The position numbers were made by a program, and so were the translations under genes. Shown here one piece after another: positions 1 through 7,145 of a DNA stretch of 34,657 nucleotides (positions within the stretch are counted from its first letter, which is position 1; each line of letters begins with the position of its first letter). This DNA comes from Alphaproteobacteria bacterium (GTDB lineage: Bacteria; Pseudomonadota; Alphaproteobacteria; UBA7985; JAUIBT01). Below the pieces are notes generated by a model. The model saw only the letters and a program-made list of their open reading frames with translations. It was not told the origin of the DNA and ran no database searches. Location of the stretch: NCBI GenBank assembly GCA_030432195.1, contig JAUIHE010000015.1, positions 1-34,657 of the forward strand, written 5' to 3'.

Positions 1-71
1 CTCAAAGTGCCGGAGGCGAGGGGCGGTCGACGAGGTTCGTATCTACTGGCCGGTCGGCTGACGGGGGAGTT

Positions 72-104
72 CGCCCGCACCTAGAATGCATCCGCCCGCA
101 CCTA
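72..104. repeat. 12-bp direct repeat pair
   Basis: CGCCCGCACCTA occurs at 72-83 and again at 93-104, a 21-bp period. It lies downstream of the minus-strand tRNA-Leu in sequence without a credible gene. Function unknown; it may be chance in GC-rich DNA. Confidence 0.45.
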
Positions 105-133
105 TCTTTTTATCTAGAAAAAACAAAGACTTA

Positions 134-153
134 AAAGCGGAAAATCTCGCTTT
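134..153 (-). terminator. Possible intrinsic terminator of tRNA-Leu
   Basis: Read on the minus strand just past the tRNA 3' end, a six-base-pair stem (AAAGCG/CGCTTT, 8-nt loop) is followed by a T-rich stretch (complement of the A-rich 113-136 region). The stem is short and AT-rich, and its outer base falls inside the encoded CCA, so it is only a moderate candidate. Confidence 0.45.
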
Positions 154-237
154 GGTGCCCTGGAGAAGACTCGAACTTCCACGACCGAAGTCACACGTAC
201 CTGAAACGTGCGCGTCTACCAATTCCGCCACCAGGGC
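153..237 (-). tRNA. tRNA-Leu (anticodon CAG)
   Basis: The reverse complement folds as a class II tRNA. The acceptor strands GCCCTGG and CCAGGGC pair; the T-loop has the GTTCGAGTC signature; a variable arm (TGACTTCGGTCG region) is present, as expected for leucine. The anticodon loop is TTCAGGT, giving anticodon CAG, which reads CUG. The 3' CCA is encoded (complement of 153-155) after discriminator A at 156. Length is 85 nt with CCA. No integrase gene or repeated tRNA fragment was seen nearby, so it does not look like an occupied attachment site here. Confidence 0.96.
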
Positions 238-575
238 ACTCTCTCAAACGAGACCCGCCTTATGTGAGCTTCCGCGCGGCTTGTCAATATGAAGTTGCGG
301 CATTGATGTGATTTTTTCGGCCCGGTATCACCGGTCTAGGACGCAGCTTTTGCCTGCTACAAAGGCACCGTTTGGCTGAGGCTCAATTCTGCCCCCAAAG
401 CGCTGGGGTCGCCGCGTCATTTGCCCCGCGCTGGCGGGCTTGTCTTGGCAGTGAAAAGCACGACATGTTAGGGTGACCGCAGTCTAGGACCCGATCTCGC
501 GATAGGGCGTGCTGGTCCCTTTAGGCCTGCGCGCTCAAAGGTCCAAAGCTCGTGCGCGGAACCAAGGAGTTCACC
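238..575. other. Intergenic region between tRNA-Leu and NDUFA9-like gene
   Basis: This 338-bp stretch separates divergent transcription units and must hold the promoters of both the tRNA (minus) and the SDR gene (plus). I see no convincing -35/-10 pair. Two short inverted repeats are visible: CCGGT-atc-ACCGG at 322-334, and an imperfect one around 490-506 (CCC-ATC / GAT-GGG). No credible protein gene: the reading frame that opens near 509 runs out of phase into the SDR gene and has a composition unlike a protein. Confidence 0.5.
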
Positions 576-1604
576 ATGCCAGACGAACACACATTAAATC
601 AGCAAACGCCAAGCCAGCAAACGCCAAGCCAGCAACATTCCGCTGGTGGCTCAACAGACATGCCACCGCTTGCCGTGGTGTTTGGCGGCACGGGCTTCAT
701 CGGGCGCTACCTCGTGGCCGCCTTGGCGAAAGAAGGCTGGCGGGTACGGGTCGTCAGCCGTCGCCCTGCGCGCGCAAAGTGGCTCAAGAATTTGGGCCAG
801 CCGGGCCAAGTCGAGTTGGTGCATGCCTCGTTGCGCGATGGGCCCGCGGTGGCCGCGACCCTGCAGGGAGCAACGGCGGCGGTTAACTTGGTCGGCCTTT
901 TATTCGAGCGCGGGCGCCAGAGCTTTCAAGCCATTCACGTCCAAGGCGCGGCAACCATCGCGCAACGGGCGCGCGCGGCGGGCCTTCGCCGGCTGGTGCA
1001 CATCTCGGCCATTGGCGCGGATCCGTCCTCGCCTGCTGACTACGCGCGCACCAAAGCCCAAGGCGAGGCGGCCGTACTGGCGGCTTTCCCCGATGCTACG
1101 ATCTTGCGCCCCAGCTTGGTCATCGGCATGGAAGACGGCTTTTTCAACCGCTTTGCCCGCATGGCTCAGGTATCGGCGGTCCTGCCGCTGGTTGCGGGCG
1201 GGCACACGCGCTTTCAGCCGCTGGTCGTGCATGATCTGGTCGCTGCCATCGTTGCCGCGCTGGTGGCACCGGGGCAGGCCAACCCCGCCGTTCAGGGGCG
1301 GATATTTGAGCTGGGCGGACCTAAGGTATACAGCTTCAAAGAGCTGCTAGAAATGTTGCTGCGCGAAATGGGCGCCCGCCGCCTGTTGTTGCCTCTACCC
1401 ATGCCAATTGCCAAGATCCAGGCCAGCTTTTTGCAAGTGTTGCCCAATCCGCCGCTAACGCGCGATCAGCTTCGCTTGCTCAGAACCGACAACGTGGTGA
1501 GCGGCGACTTGCCGGGCCTGGCGGACTTGGGTATTGAGGCAAGGTCGATTGTTACGATCGTGCCGTCAATCCTGGCGGGCTACCGTTCGCGCCGCACATG
1601 CTAG
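576..1604 (+). CDS. NAD(P)-binding SDR, complex I NDUFA9-like family
   Basis: A 342-residue atypical short-chain dehydrogenase of the NDUFA9/NmrA-like type. Alphaproteobacterial members are named after the accessory NDUFA9 subunit of mitochondrial complex I; in bacteria the role is uncertain, probably NADPH-binding and possibly linked to quinone or respiratory metabolism. The nucleotide-binding motif GGTGFIG is at residues 37-43 and a YxxxK pair (YARTK) lies mid-protein. The ATG at 576 was chosen because AAGGAG sits 6 nt upstream; an in-frame GTG at 552 lacks this. The N-terminus before the Rossmann fold is low-complexity (QTPSQ repeated) and encoded by a 15-bp tandem repeat, so a start at Met29 (660) cannot be excluded. 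It stands 63 bp before the HAD pair. Confidence 0.85.
   Translation: MPDEHTLNQQTPSQQTPSQQHSAGGSTDMPPLAVVFGGTGFIGRYLVAALAKEGWRVRVVSRRPARAKWLKNLGQPGQVELVHASLRDGPAVAATLQGATAAVNLVGLLFERGRQSFQAIHVQGAATIAQRARAAGLRRLVHISAIGADPSSPADYARTKAQGEAAVLAAFPDATILRPSLVIGMEDGFFNRFARMAQVSAVLPLVAGGHTRFQPLVVHDLVAAIVAALVAPGQANPAVQGRIFELGGPKVYSFKELLEMLLREMGARRLLLPLPMPIAKIQASFLQVLPNPPLTRDQLRLLRTDNVVSGDLPGLADLGIEARSIVTIVPSILAGYRSRRTC
600..635. repeat. 15-bp tandem repeat inside SDR N-terminus
   Basis: CAGCAAACGCCAAGC occurs twice back to back (600-614, 615-629), followed by a six-base start of a third copy. It encodes the repeated QTPSQ segment ahead of the Rossmann fold. The unit length of 15 bp preserves the reading frame. 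Confidence 0.9.
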
Positions 1605-1667
1605 CCTAGAGTGCGAGGGCGGGGTTTGGCTGGCGCGCGCTTCCCTACTTTTCTTCCACGAGGCTGC

Positions 1668-2366
1668 ATGCTTGAGCTTGTAATATTTGATATGGACGGA
1701 GTCCTGCACGATTCCGAAAGCCTCAGCGCGGTGGCGGTCTGCGACTGCCTGGCCCTGCGCGGCATCGACATGGCCGATAAAGAACTGGAACTGCGCTATG
1801 GCGGCCAGACCTTTGAGGACATAGCCGCCGGTCTGGAGCGTGATTTGCAGGTCGACCTTGGCCGCAATTTTGCAGAAGAATCGGCGGAACGTTGGGTGGC
1901 GCTGTTTGATGAAGCCCTGGCGCCAACCCCAGATGTTGCGGATTTCCTAGCCGCACTCAAGGATCAGGGGATGCAGATCTGTTTGGCCTCGAATTCAGCG
2001 CGCAAGGAGATTGATACAGCCCTGGCCATATCCGGCCTGGATGCCTATTTCCCGGCGACGGATCGCTTTTCGGGCATGGAAGTGCCTTCGCCGAAACCTG
2101 CGCCTGATCTCCACCGTTCTTGTTTGGCGCATTATGGCGTGGCCCAAGATCGTGCGCTGGTGTTCGAGGATTCGGTGACCGGTGCGGGCGGCGGCTTGGC
2201 CGCTGGCGTGCCCGTCTTTGGATACGTGGGGGTTCACCCGCGCCCGGTCGAACAAGCCAAGGCGCTGCTTGAACTTGGCGTGGGGCAGTGTTTTGACGCT
2301 TGGCCCCGCGTCCCAAGAACAGCGGCCGATCTGGCCGCGCTGATTGCAGATCGCCATGCCCGCTGA
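1668..2366 (+). CDS. HAD-superfamily phosphatase (beta-phosphoglucomutase-like), copy 1
   Basis: A 232-residue HAD subfamily IA hydrolase expected to act on a small phosphorylated metabolite; the substrate cannot be read from the sequence. Motif I is DMDGV with Asp8 and Asp10 as nucleophile and acid/base. Motif II is the Ser in LASNS, motif III the Lys in PSPKPAPD, and motif IV the ED of FEDSVTG. Residues after motif I form the usual alpha-helical cap. The ATG at 1668 is preferred over an upstream GTG at 1611 because motif I then falls at the normal distance from the N-terminus, with a weak GAGG just upstream. It overlaps the next gene by 11 bp, and the two proteins are clear paralogues, especially over their C-terminal halves. 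Confidence 0.88.
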   Translation: MLELVIFDMDGVLHDSESLSAVAVCDCLALRGIDMADKELELRYGGQTFEDIAAGLERDLQVDLGRNFAEESAERWVALFDEALAPTPDVADFLAALKDQGMQICLASNSARKEIDTALAISGLDAYFPATDRFSGMEVPSPKPAPDLHRSCLAHYGVAQDRALVFEDSVTGAGGGLAAGVPVFGYVGVHPRPVEQAKALLELGVGQCFDAWPRVPRTAADLAALIADRHAR

Positions 2367-3033
2367 ACTGATTATCTTCGATATGGACGGGGTGCTGACC
2401 GATTCAGAGCGCGTCGCGATACGCCTGGTAGCGGGCATCTTGAACGATTTGGACTATGCCATCAGTGAGCGCGAGGTCGAGCGCCGGTTTATGGGGGTCG
2501 CCACCCCGGTGCAGCTTGAAATGCTGCGCTCAGAACGCGGGCAGGATTTCGTTGACGCCTATCTCGCGCGGCTCAAGCCCGATTGGGCCGCAGCGATGCA
2601 AGCCGAATTGGTGGCCGCACCCGGCATTAGCAGCGTTTTAGAACAGCTGGACAGGCGGGGACGGCAGCGCTGTGTCGCCTCGAATGGCAGTGTGGATCAC
2701 ATCGATTTCTCTTTGTCGCTGACCGGCCTGGAGCGTCATTTCCACCCGGACCATCGCTTTTCAGGAACCGACATGGCGCGCCCAAAACCCGCGCCCGATC
2801 TGCATTTGCATTGCTTGGCGCAGTTCGGCAAAGCGGTCGAACAAGCCTTGGTGCTTGAGGACAGCGTGACAGGCTTAAGCGGCGCGGTCGCCGCGGGCAT
2901 TCCAGCTTGGGGGTTCGTGGGCGTGCATCCACGCCCCGAGGAGCAGGCCGAACATTTGCGCGCCGCCGGAGCCGAGCGCATTTTGTGGAATTGGGCAGAA
3001 TTGTCCGACCACCTTGCACAAGAGGCCGGCTAG
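2356..3033 (+). CDS. HAD-superfamily phosphatase (beta-phosphoglucomutase-like), copy 2
   Basis: A 225-residue HAD-IA hydrolase with nucleophile Asp9 and Asp11 in DMDGV, Ser in VASNGS, Lys in PKPAPD and ED in LEDSVTG. It shares long stretches with the preceding gene, including PKPAPDLH, EDSVTG and GVHPRP followed by EQA, so the pair arose by tandem duplication and then diverged. The ATG at 2356 lies inside the end of copy 1 (stop at 2364-2366), implying translational coupling. An upstream in-frame TTG at 2344 is a less likely start. Substrate unknown; the family includes phosphoglycolate, sugar-phosphate and nucleotide phosphatases. Confidence 0.88.
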   Translation: MPAELIIFDMDGVLTDSERVAIRLVAGILNDLDYAISEREVERRFMGVATPVQLEMLRSERGQDFVDAYLARLKPDWAAAMQAELVAAPGISSVLEQLDRRGRQRCVASNGSVDHIDFSLSLTGLERHFHPDHRFSGTDMARPKPAPDLHLHCLAQFGKAVEQALVLEDSVTGLSGAVAAGIPAWGFVGVHPRPEEQAEHLRAAGAERILWNWAELSDHLAQEAG

Positions 3034-3047
3034 CGCACTCGGGCCCA

Positions 3048-3071
3048 GCGCCTGAACAAGCGCCTGAACGG
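3048..3071. repeat. 12-bp tandem repeat after HAD pair
   Basis: GCGCCTGAACAA and GCGCCTGAACGG are adjacent (10 of 12 positions identical) and followed by GCGCCAG. They lie in the 81-bp gap between two convergent genes (HAD copy 2 and thiolase). Confidence 0.75.
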
Positions 3072-3114
3072 GCGCCAGACCCAGCCTCCGGTCTTAGACT
3101 TGGGGCTTTTTAAC

Positions 3115-4293
3115 CTAGAGGCGCTCGAAGGCAACGGCGATGCCTTGCCCGCCACCAATACACATGGTCGCTAGGCCATAGCGCCCGCCGCTGCGCTCCA
3201 GCTCGTACAAGCACTTGACGGCGATGATGCCGCCGGTGGCGCCGACCGGGTGGCCCAAAGCGATAGCGCCGCCGTTGGGATTGACCTTGGCGGGGTCCAG
3301 TCCCAGGCCAGCGCTGACGGCGCAGGCTTGAGCGGCAAAGGCTTCGTTGGACTCGATCACATCGAAGTCTTGGGCTTTCAAGCCGGTGCGTTGCAGCAAG
3401 CGTTCGACCGCCGGGATAGGCCCCAAACCCATGACCTCGGGACGCACGCCGCCGTGACCATAGCCCAAAATGCGCGCGCGCGGTTTCAGGCCTGCTGCTT
3501 CGGCCGCTTCGGCGCGGGCCAGGACCAAGGCGGAAGCGCCATCGTTGATGCCGCTGGCGTTTCCGGCTGTGACGCTGCCGTCTTTTTGGAAGGCGGGTCT
3601 CAGGTTCGCCAAGCCCTCGGGAGTGGTGTCGGGCTTCAGGTGTTCGTCCTTGTCGAAGACGACAGTCTTCCGGCGCTGGGTCACTTCAACCGGCAAAATC
3701 TGGCTATCAAAGTAGCCTTGGGCCTGGGCGTGAGCGGCGCGCTTTTGGCTCTCCAAGGCAAAGGCGTCTTGATCTTCACGACTGATGCCGCGTTCAGCCG
3801 CGACATTTTCTGCGGTGATGCCCATGTGACCGCCGCCAAAAGGATCGCTCAGCGCGCCCAGCATCATGTCTTGCGCGGTGATATCGCCCATGCGCTGGCC
3901 GAACCGAGCACTGGTCATGATGTGCGGACTGCGCGACATGACCTCGGCGCCACCGGCCAGGCCAAAGTCAGCATCGCCCAATTGCAGGCTCTGGACGATC
4001 GAGACCATGGCTTGCAGGCCAGAGCCGCAAAGGCGGTTAACGTTCATCGCTGGGGTTTCTTTGGCCATACCCGCGTTCAAGGTGGCGACACGCGAAAGGT
4101 ACATATCGCGGGGCTCGGTGTTGATGACGTGGCCGAAAGCGACATGGCCGATGCGCTCGGGCTCCAGGCCTGCTTGATCCAACGCACCACGGGCGACGTG
4201 GGCGGCTAGGTCGCAGGGGGCTTGGCCCGCAAGTGAGCCCCCAAAGGTGCCAATTGCGGTGCGGACACCGGACAGGATTACAACATCGGTCAT
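3115..4293 (-). CDS. Acetyl-CoA acetyltransferase (thiolase)
   Basis: A 392-residue thiolase of the AtoB/PhaA/BktB class, condensing two acetyl-CoA to acetoacetyl-CoA or catalysing the reverse thiolysis. The acylated cysteine is Cys89 in NRLCGSG, the general-base His348 is in GHPVGATG, and the second cysteine Cys378 is in MCIGGG. Length matches the biosynthetic-type thiolase family. An AGAGG ribosome-binding site lies about 7 nt before the ATG at 4293. It stands alone: no phaB or beta-oxidation gene is adjacent, so whether it serves PHB synthesis, ketone-body use or fatty-acid breakdown cannot be decided here. It converges with the HAD pair. Confidence 0.95.
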   Translation of the reverse strand: MTDVVILSGVRTAIGTFGGSLAGQAPCDLAAHVARGALDQAGLEPERIGHVAFGHVINTEPRDMYLSRVATLNAGMAKETPAMNVNRLCGSGLQAMVSIVQSLQLGDADFGLAGGAEVMSRSPHIMTSARFGQRMGDITAQDMMLGALSDPFGGGHMGITAENVAAERGISREDQDAFALESQKRAAHAQAQGYFDSQILPVEVTQRRKTVVFDKDEHLKPDTTPEGLANLRPAFQKDGSVTAGNASGINDGASALVLARAEAAEAAGLKPRARILGYGHGGVRPEVMGLGPIPAVERLLQRTGLKAQDFDVIESNEAFAAQACAVSAGLGLDPAKVNPNGGAIALGHPVGATGGIIAVKCLYELERSGGRYGLATMCIGGGQGIAVAFERL

Positions 4294-4392
4294 GCGAGCC
4301 TCTTCGTCTTATCATCAGAGTGGGATCAGGAATTCGTCAGACGCTAGGCGAGCGCTGTCCGCTTGTCTAGAGCTAGTGGCCCCCGTCGCGGG

Positions 4393-5094
4393 CTAGGTGC
4401 TGCCGGGCCCCTTGCCCATGAAGATATAACCTCCGCCGTAAACGGTCTTGATAACCGGGCTTGACCGGTCGCTTTCCAGCTTGGCGCGAAGCCGCGAAAT
4501 GCGCACGTCAATCGCCCGGTCATAGGCATCGCCACCATGTTGGCCTAGGCTGGTTTGGATTTGCTCGCGCGACAGAAGCCGCCCCGGAGCCTGCAAGAAC
4601 ACCTGCAAGATTTCAGCCTCTGACAGGGCAAGCGTGCGGGTCTCCTCGCCGCGCTGAAGGGTTAGGCTGTCGAAGTCGATGCGCCACCCATTGACAAAAG
4701 CGCTGCGGTGGGAGGGTGTTGGCGCAAGTCGCGTGCGCCGCAGCACGGCCTTGATGCGCGCAATCAGTTCGTCAATATCAAAAGGTTTGACCAAATAGTC
4801 GTCCGCGCCCAGCTCTAGGCCGTTGATCTTATCGCGGGTGCTGGCACGGCCGGAAATGATGATGACCGGAATCGCGAGCTGATGGGCCACCGTGCTCAAC
4901 AGGGCGAGGCCGTTTCTGTCCGGTAAGCCTAGGTCAATGATGCAAAGTTGCGGGCGCAGGCGCGCCACGTTGGTTTCAAATTCCTTCGCACTTGAAAAAG
5001 CGACACTGCGAAAACCTGCGTCTTCCAGAGCATTGCCCAGAGACGCGCGGATCATGACTTCATCATCAAGGATGGCGATGAGTTCCCCGCTCAC
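4393..5094 (-). CDS. OmpR-family response regulator
   Basis: A 233-residue two-component regulator. The receiver domain (about 1-120) has the acidic pair Asp10/Asp11, phospho-acceptor Asp54 in IIDLGLPD, Ser81 in IISG and Lys103 in LVKPFD. The C-terminal winged-helix domain (about 135-230) ends with the KTVYGGGYIF strand typical of OmpR/PhoB regulators, so it should bind direct-repeat DNA sites as a dimer. The GTG start at 5094 overlaps the TGA of the upstream hybrid kinase (GTGA, 5091-5094), so the two are translationally coupled and almost certainly partners. The divergent acyl-CoA ligase/Liv operon 2 kb away is the most plausible target, by position only. Confidence 0.94.
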   Translation of the reverse strand: MSGELIAILDDEVMIRASLGNALEDAGFRSVAFSSAKEFETNVARLRPQLCIIDLGLPDRNGLALLSTVAHQLAIPVIIISGRASTRDKINGLELGADDYLVKPFDIDELIARIKAVLRRTRLAPTPSHRSAFVNGWRIDFDSLTLQRGEETRTLALSEAEILQVFLQAPGRLLSREQIQTSLGQHGGDAYDRAIDVRISRLRAKLESDRSSPVIKTVYGGGYIFMGKGPGST

Positions 5095-7031
5095 GCTTCA
5101 GCACCCGGCGCTGGCGTGTTTTGCAGCTCTTGAACGGTGGCCGCCAACGCGGCGCCATTGAGCGGCTTGCTGATAAAAGGGTATTGCTGTTCGGCCCGCT
5201 GGCGCTGTGGGCTGCTGGCGGGCAGGGCAGAAATGATAATGGCGGGCAGGCCCTGGGCGGTAGCAGCCTGGGCGACCACCAAACCATCGGGCCCATCGCC
5301 CAGGTCTAAATCTGTGACCATGAGAGCAAAGCTCTGGCTGGCCATAAGCGCCTGTGCTTCTTCGCCGTTGCTGGCTTCCAGGACTTGATAGCCCAGTTTG
5401 CGAATAACTTGGCGTTCGTCAGCACGCAGCAAGGAGTCGTTCTCGACCAGCAACACCCGTCCGCCAGAGGACTTTTGGGAATCGGCGCCTCGTTCGGCGG
5501 GCAAATAGATATCGACCTGCGCGCCGCCGCCCGCGTGGTTGCTCAGGTGCGCACTGCCACCGGCCTGGTGGCTGAGATCATAGACCGAGCACAGGCCCAG
5601 CCCTGAGCCGGTCTCGCTGCGGGTGGTAAAGAAGGGCTCAAAGCCGTGTTCCAGGGCATCGGGCGTAAAGCCAACGCCGGTATCGCGGGCGCGCAGGTGA
5701 ACGCGCTGGCCCTCAAGGGTCAAACGGAAGGTGATTTGACCCGCGCCGCTGCCCGCCTCGATGGCGCGTTGGGCATTGATGACCAAGTTGATGAGGCAAT
5801 CCACCAAGTAACCGCGATCCAAGAGCACGAAAATCGCGTCTTCAGGCGTTTGGATCACCAGCTCGGTCTCGCCGCTCAGCAAGGGGCGCACGAGATAGTC
5901 CAGCTCCTTTAGAACCGCGACCAGGTCGGTTCGCTCGGGCTTTCCCGACCCGCCCGTCGTCATCTTTGAGATGCGTGCGATCAGTTCGCGGCCACGCTCG
6001 GCGGCGCGCAAGGTGACATCCACAGCCTCGCTTTTGTAGCCCTGAAGCAGCTCGTTTTGTGCAGACTGAATGATGAGCAGCAAATTGGAAAAATCGTGCG
6101 CGAGACCCGAAACCATCATGGCAGCGGTTGCGCGGCGATTGGCTTGGGCGATCATGGCGCGCGATATGGTCTCCTCGGTGATATCCAAGGTCAGCGCGTT
6201 GATGGCCTTGACGTGGCCCGCTTCCAGGACGGGGGTAAAGGCAACCCGCAGGCGCTTGCCGCCGGTCTCGTGGGTGAATTCAACAATCTGCGTTTGACCT
6301 TCAAAGGCCCGATCGACGGCGCTTCGAACCCGCGCGAAGCTCGATTCTCCCAATACTTCGTGTATTGATCGCCCGACAATGTTGCCCGGCAGCTCCGGCA
6401 ACAGGCGCGACAATCCGCCGTTCGAATAGACGTAGAGCCGGTCGCGGCTGATCTGTGCGATGTGTGCGGGGGCGTAATCGAAGGCCATGCGCATGCGCTC
6501 TTCGGAGGCCATGAGCTGGCGCTTGGTTTCTTCCAGGGCGGCAATAGAGGACTTAAGCGCGCGGTTGGTTGAGGACAGATCCGTAGCATAAACCGACACC
6601 TGACCATCCAGGTCCAAGGTGCGAGCTTCCAGCAGGCGTTCCTTGGCTTTGGTCTGGCTGATATCGGTGTAGACCGTGACCCAGCCGCCCTTTGCCAAAG
6701 GGTGGCCTTCGACCGAGATTATGGCGCCGTTGTCGCGTTGCCGCTCGAAATAGTGGGGTTCAAACGCCCGCGCTTGTTCCAAGCGCTCAGCGACATATTG
6801 ATCCACATTGCCAATCTGACCGTATTCCCCCGCTTCGATCAAATAGCGAATAATGGCCTCAAAGCTCCGCCCGCGAGAGGCCAGATCCGGCGGCAACTGA
6901 AACATGGTCATAAACCGCGTATTCCAAGCCGCTAACCGCAGGTCGCGATCGAAAATCGAAATGGCTTGATCGATGAGATTGAGCCCGGATTGCAGGAAGT
7001 CGCTCTCACTGGTCGCTGTTTGTGGTTCCAT
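5091..7031 (-). CDS. PAS-domain hybrid sensor histidine kinase (cytoplasmic)
   Basis: A 646-residue hybrid kinase. An N-terminal PAS-like domain of the PAS-7 type (about 12-125) is followed by a coiled-coil stretch (about 128-180), a second PAS domain (about 180-290), a HisKA domain with His312 in GLAHDFSNLL, and an HATPase_c domain with Asn415/Asn419 (NLVINA), DTGVGF at about 450 and GSGLGL at about 475. It ends in a receiver domain (about 523-640) with Asp574 and Lys622. I see no transmembrane segment or signal peptide, so it should sense a cytoplasmic signal, such as a metabolite or redox state. It is coupled to the OmpR regulator downstream and runs divergently from the acyl-CoA ligase/Liv operon. 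No Shine-Dalgarno is obvious before the ATG. Ligand unknown. Confidence 0.94.
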   Translation of the reverse strand: MEPQTATSESDFLQSGLNLIDQAISIFDRDLRLAAWNTRFMTMFQLPPDLASRGRSFEAIIRYLIEAGEYGQIGNVDQYVAERLEQARAFEPHYFERQRDNGAIISVEGHPLAKGGWVTVYTDISQTKAKERLLEARTLDLDGQVSVYATDLSSTNRALKSSIAALEETKRQLMASEERMRMAFDYAPAHIAQISRDRLYVYSNGGLSRLLPELPGNIVGRSIHEVLGESSFARVRSAVDRAFEGQTQIVEFTHETGGKRLRVAFTPVLEAGHVKAINALTLDITEETISRAMIAQANRRATAAMMVSGLAHDFSNLLLIIQSAQNELLQGYKSEAVDVTLRAAERGRELIARISKMTTGGSGKPERTDLVAVLKELDYLVRPLLSGETELVIQTPEDAIFVLLDRGYLVDCLINLVINAQRAIEAGSGAGQITFRLTLEGQRVHLRARDTGVGFTPDALEHGFEPFFTTRSETGSGLGLCSVYDLSHQAGGSAHLSNHAGGGAQVDIYLPAERGADSQKSSGGRVLLVENDSLLRADERQVIRKLGYQVLEASNGEEAQALMASQSFALMVTDLDLGDGPDGLVVAQAATAQGLPAIIISALPASSPQRQRAEQQYPFISKPLNGAALAATVQELQNTPAPGAEA

Positions 7032-7145
7032 GGCTCAAATCTAACGCTGTAACAATTCGCAATAATTAGGAAACAATTTTGAAAAAATTATGGGCTAGCG
7101 TCAAGGTAAGGAAGCAAAAATATACGATAGCTCCAGGGAGGATGC
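7032..7145. promoter_or_regulatory. Divergent promoter region, kinase / acyl-CoA ligase operon
   Basis: This 114-bp spacer is distinctly AT-rich against its surroundings (runs of A and T around 7050-7085 and TATACGATAG near 7121) and must contain the start sites of both the sensor-kinase pair and the Liv operon. No good consensus -35/-10 pair could be fixed on either strand. It is the obvious place to look for the OmpR-type regulator's binding repeats. The plus-strand ribosome-binding site AGGGAGG is at 7135-7141. Confidence 0.45.

Noticed and set aside
153-237. tRNA-Leu as an integration site for a mobile element
   Set aside because: No integrase, no repeated 3' tRNA fragment and no foreign-looking gene block nearby; the same holds for tRNA-Trp.
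311-334. Terminator at CCGGT-atc-ACCGG next to a T-run
   Set aside because: The T-run lies on the wrong side of the stem for the plus strand, and there is no T-run for the minus strand, so it cannot be an intrinsic terminator in either direction.
646-1350. Alternative plus-strand frame inside the NDUFA9-like gene
   Set aside because: Arg/Trp/Ser-rich composition typical of an off-frame read; the competing frame has a clear Rossmann motif and ribosome-binding site.
3250-4209. Long plus-strand reading frame (319 codons) opposite the thiolase
   Set aside because: It lies entirely antisense to a gene with all thiolase catalytic motifs, has no recognisable domain and no ribosome-binding site; such frames are expected in GC-rich DNA.
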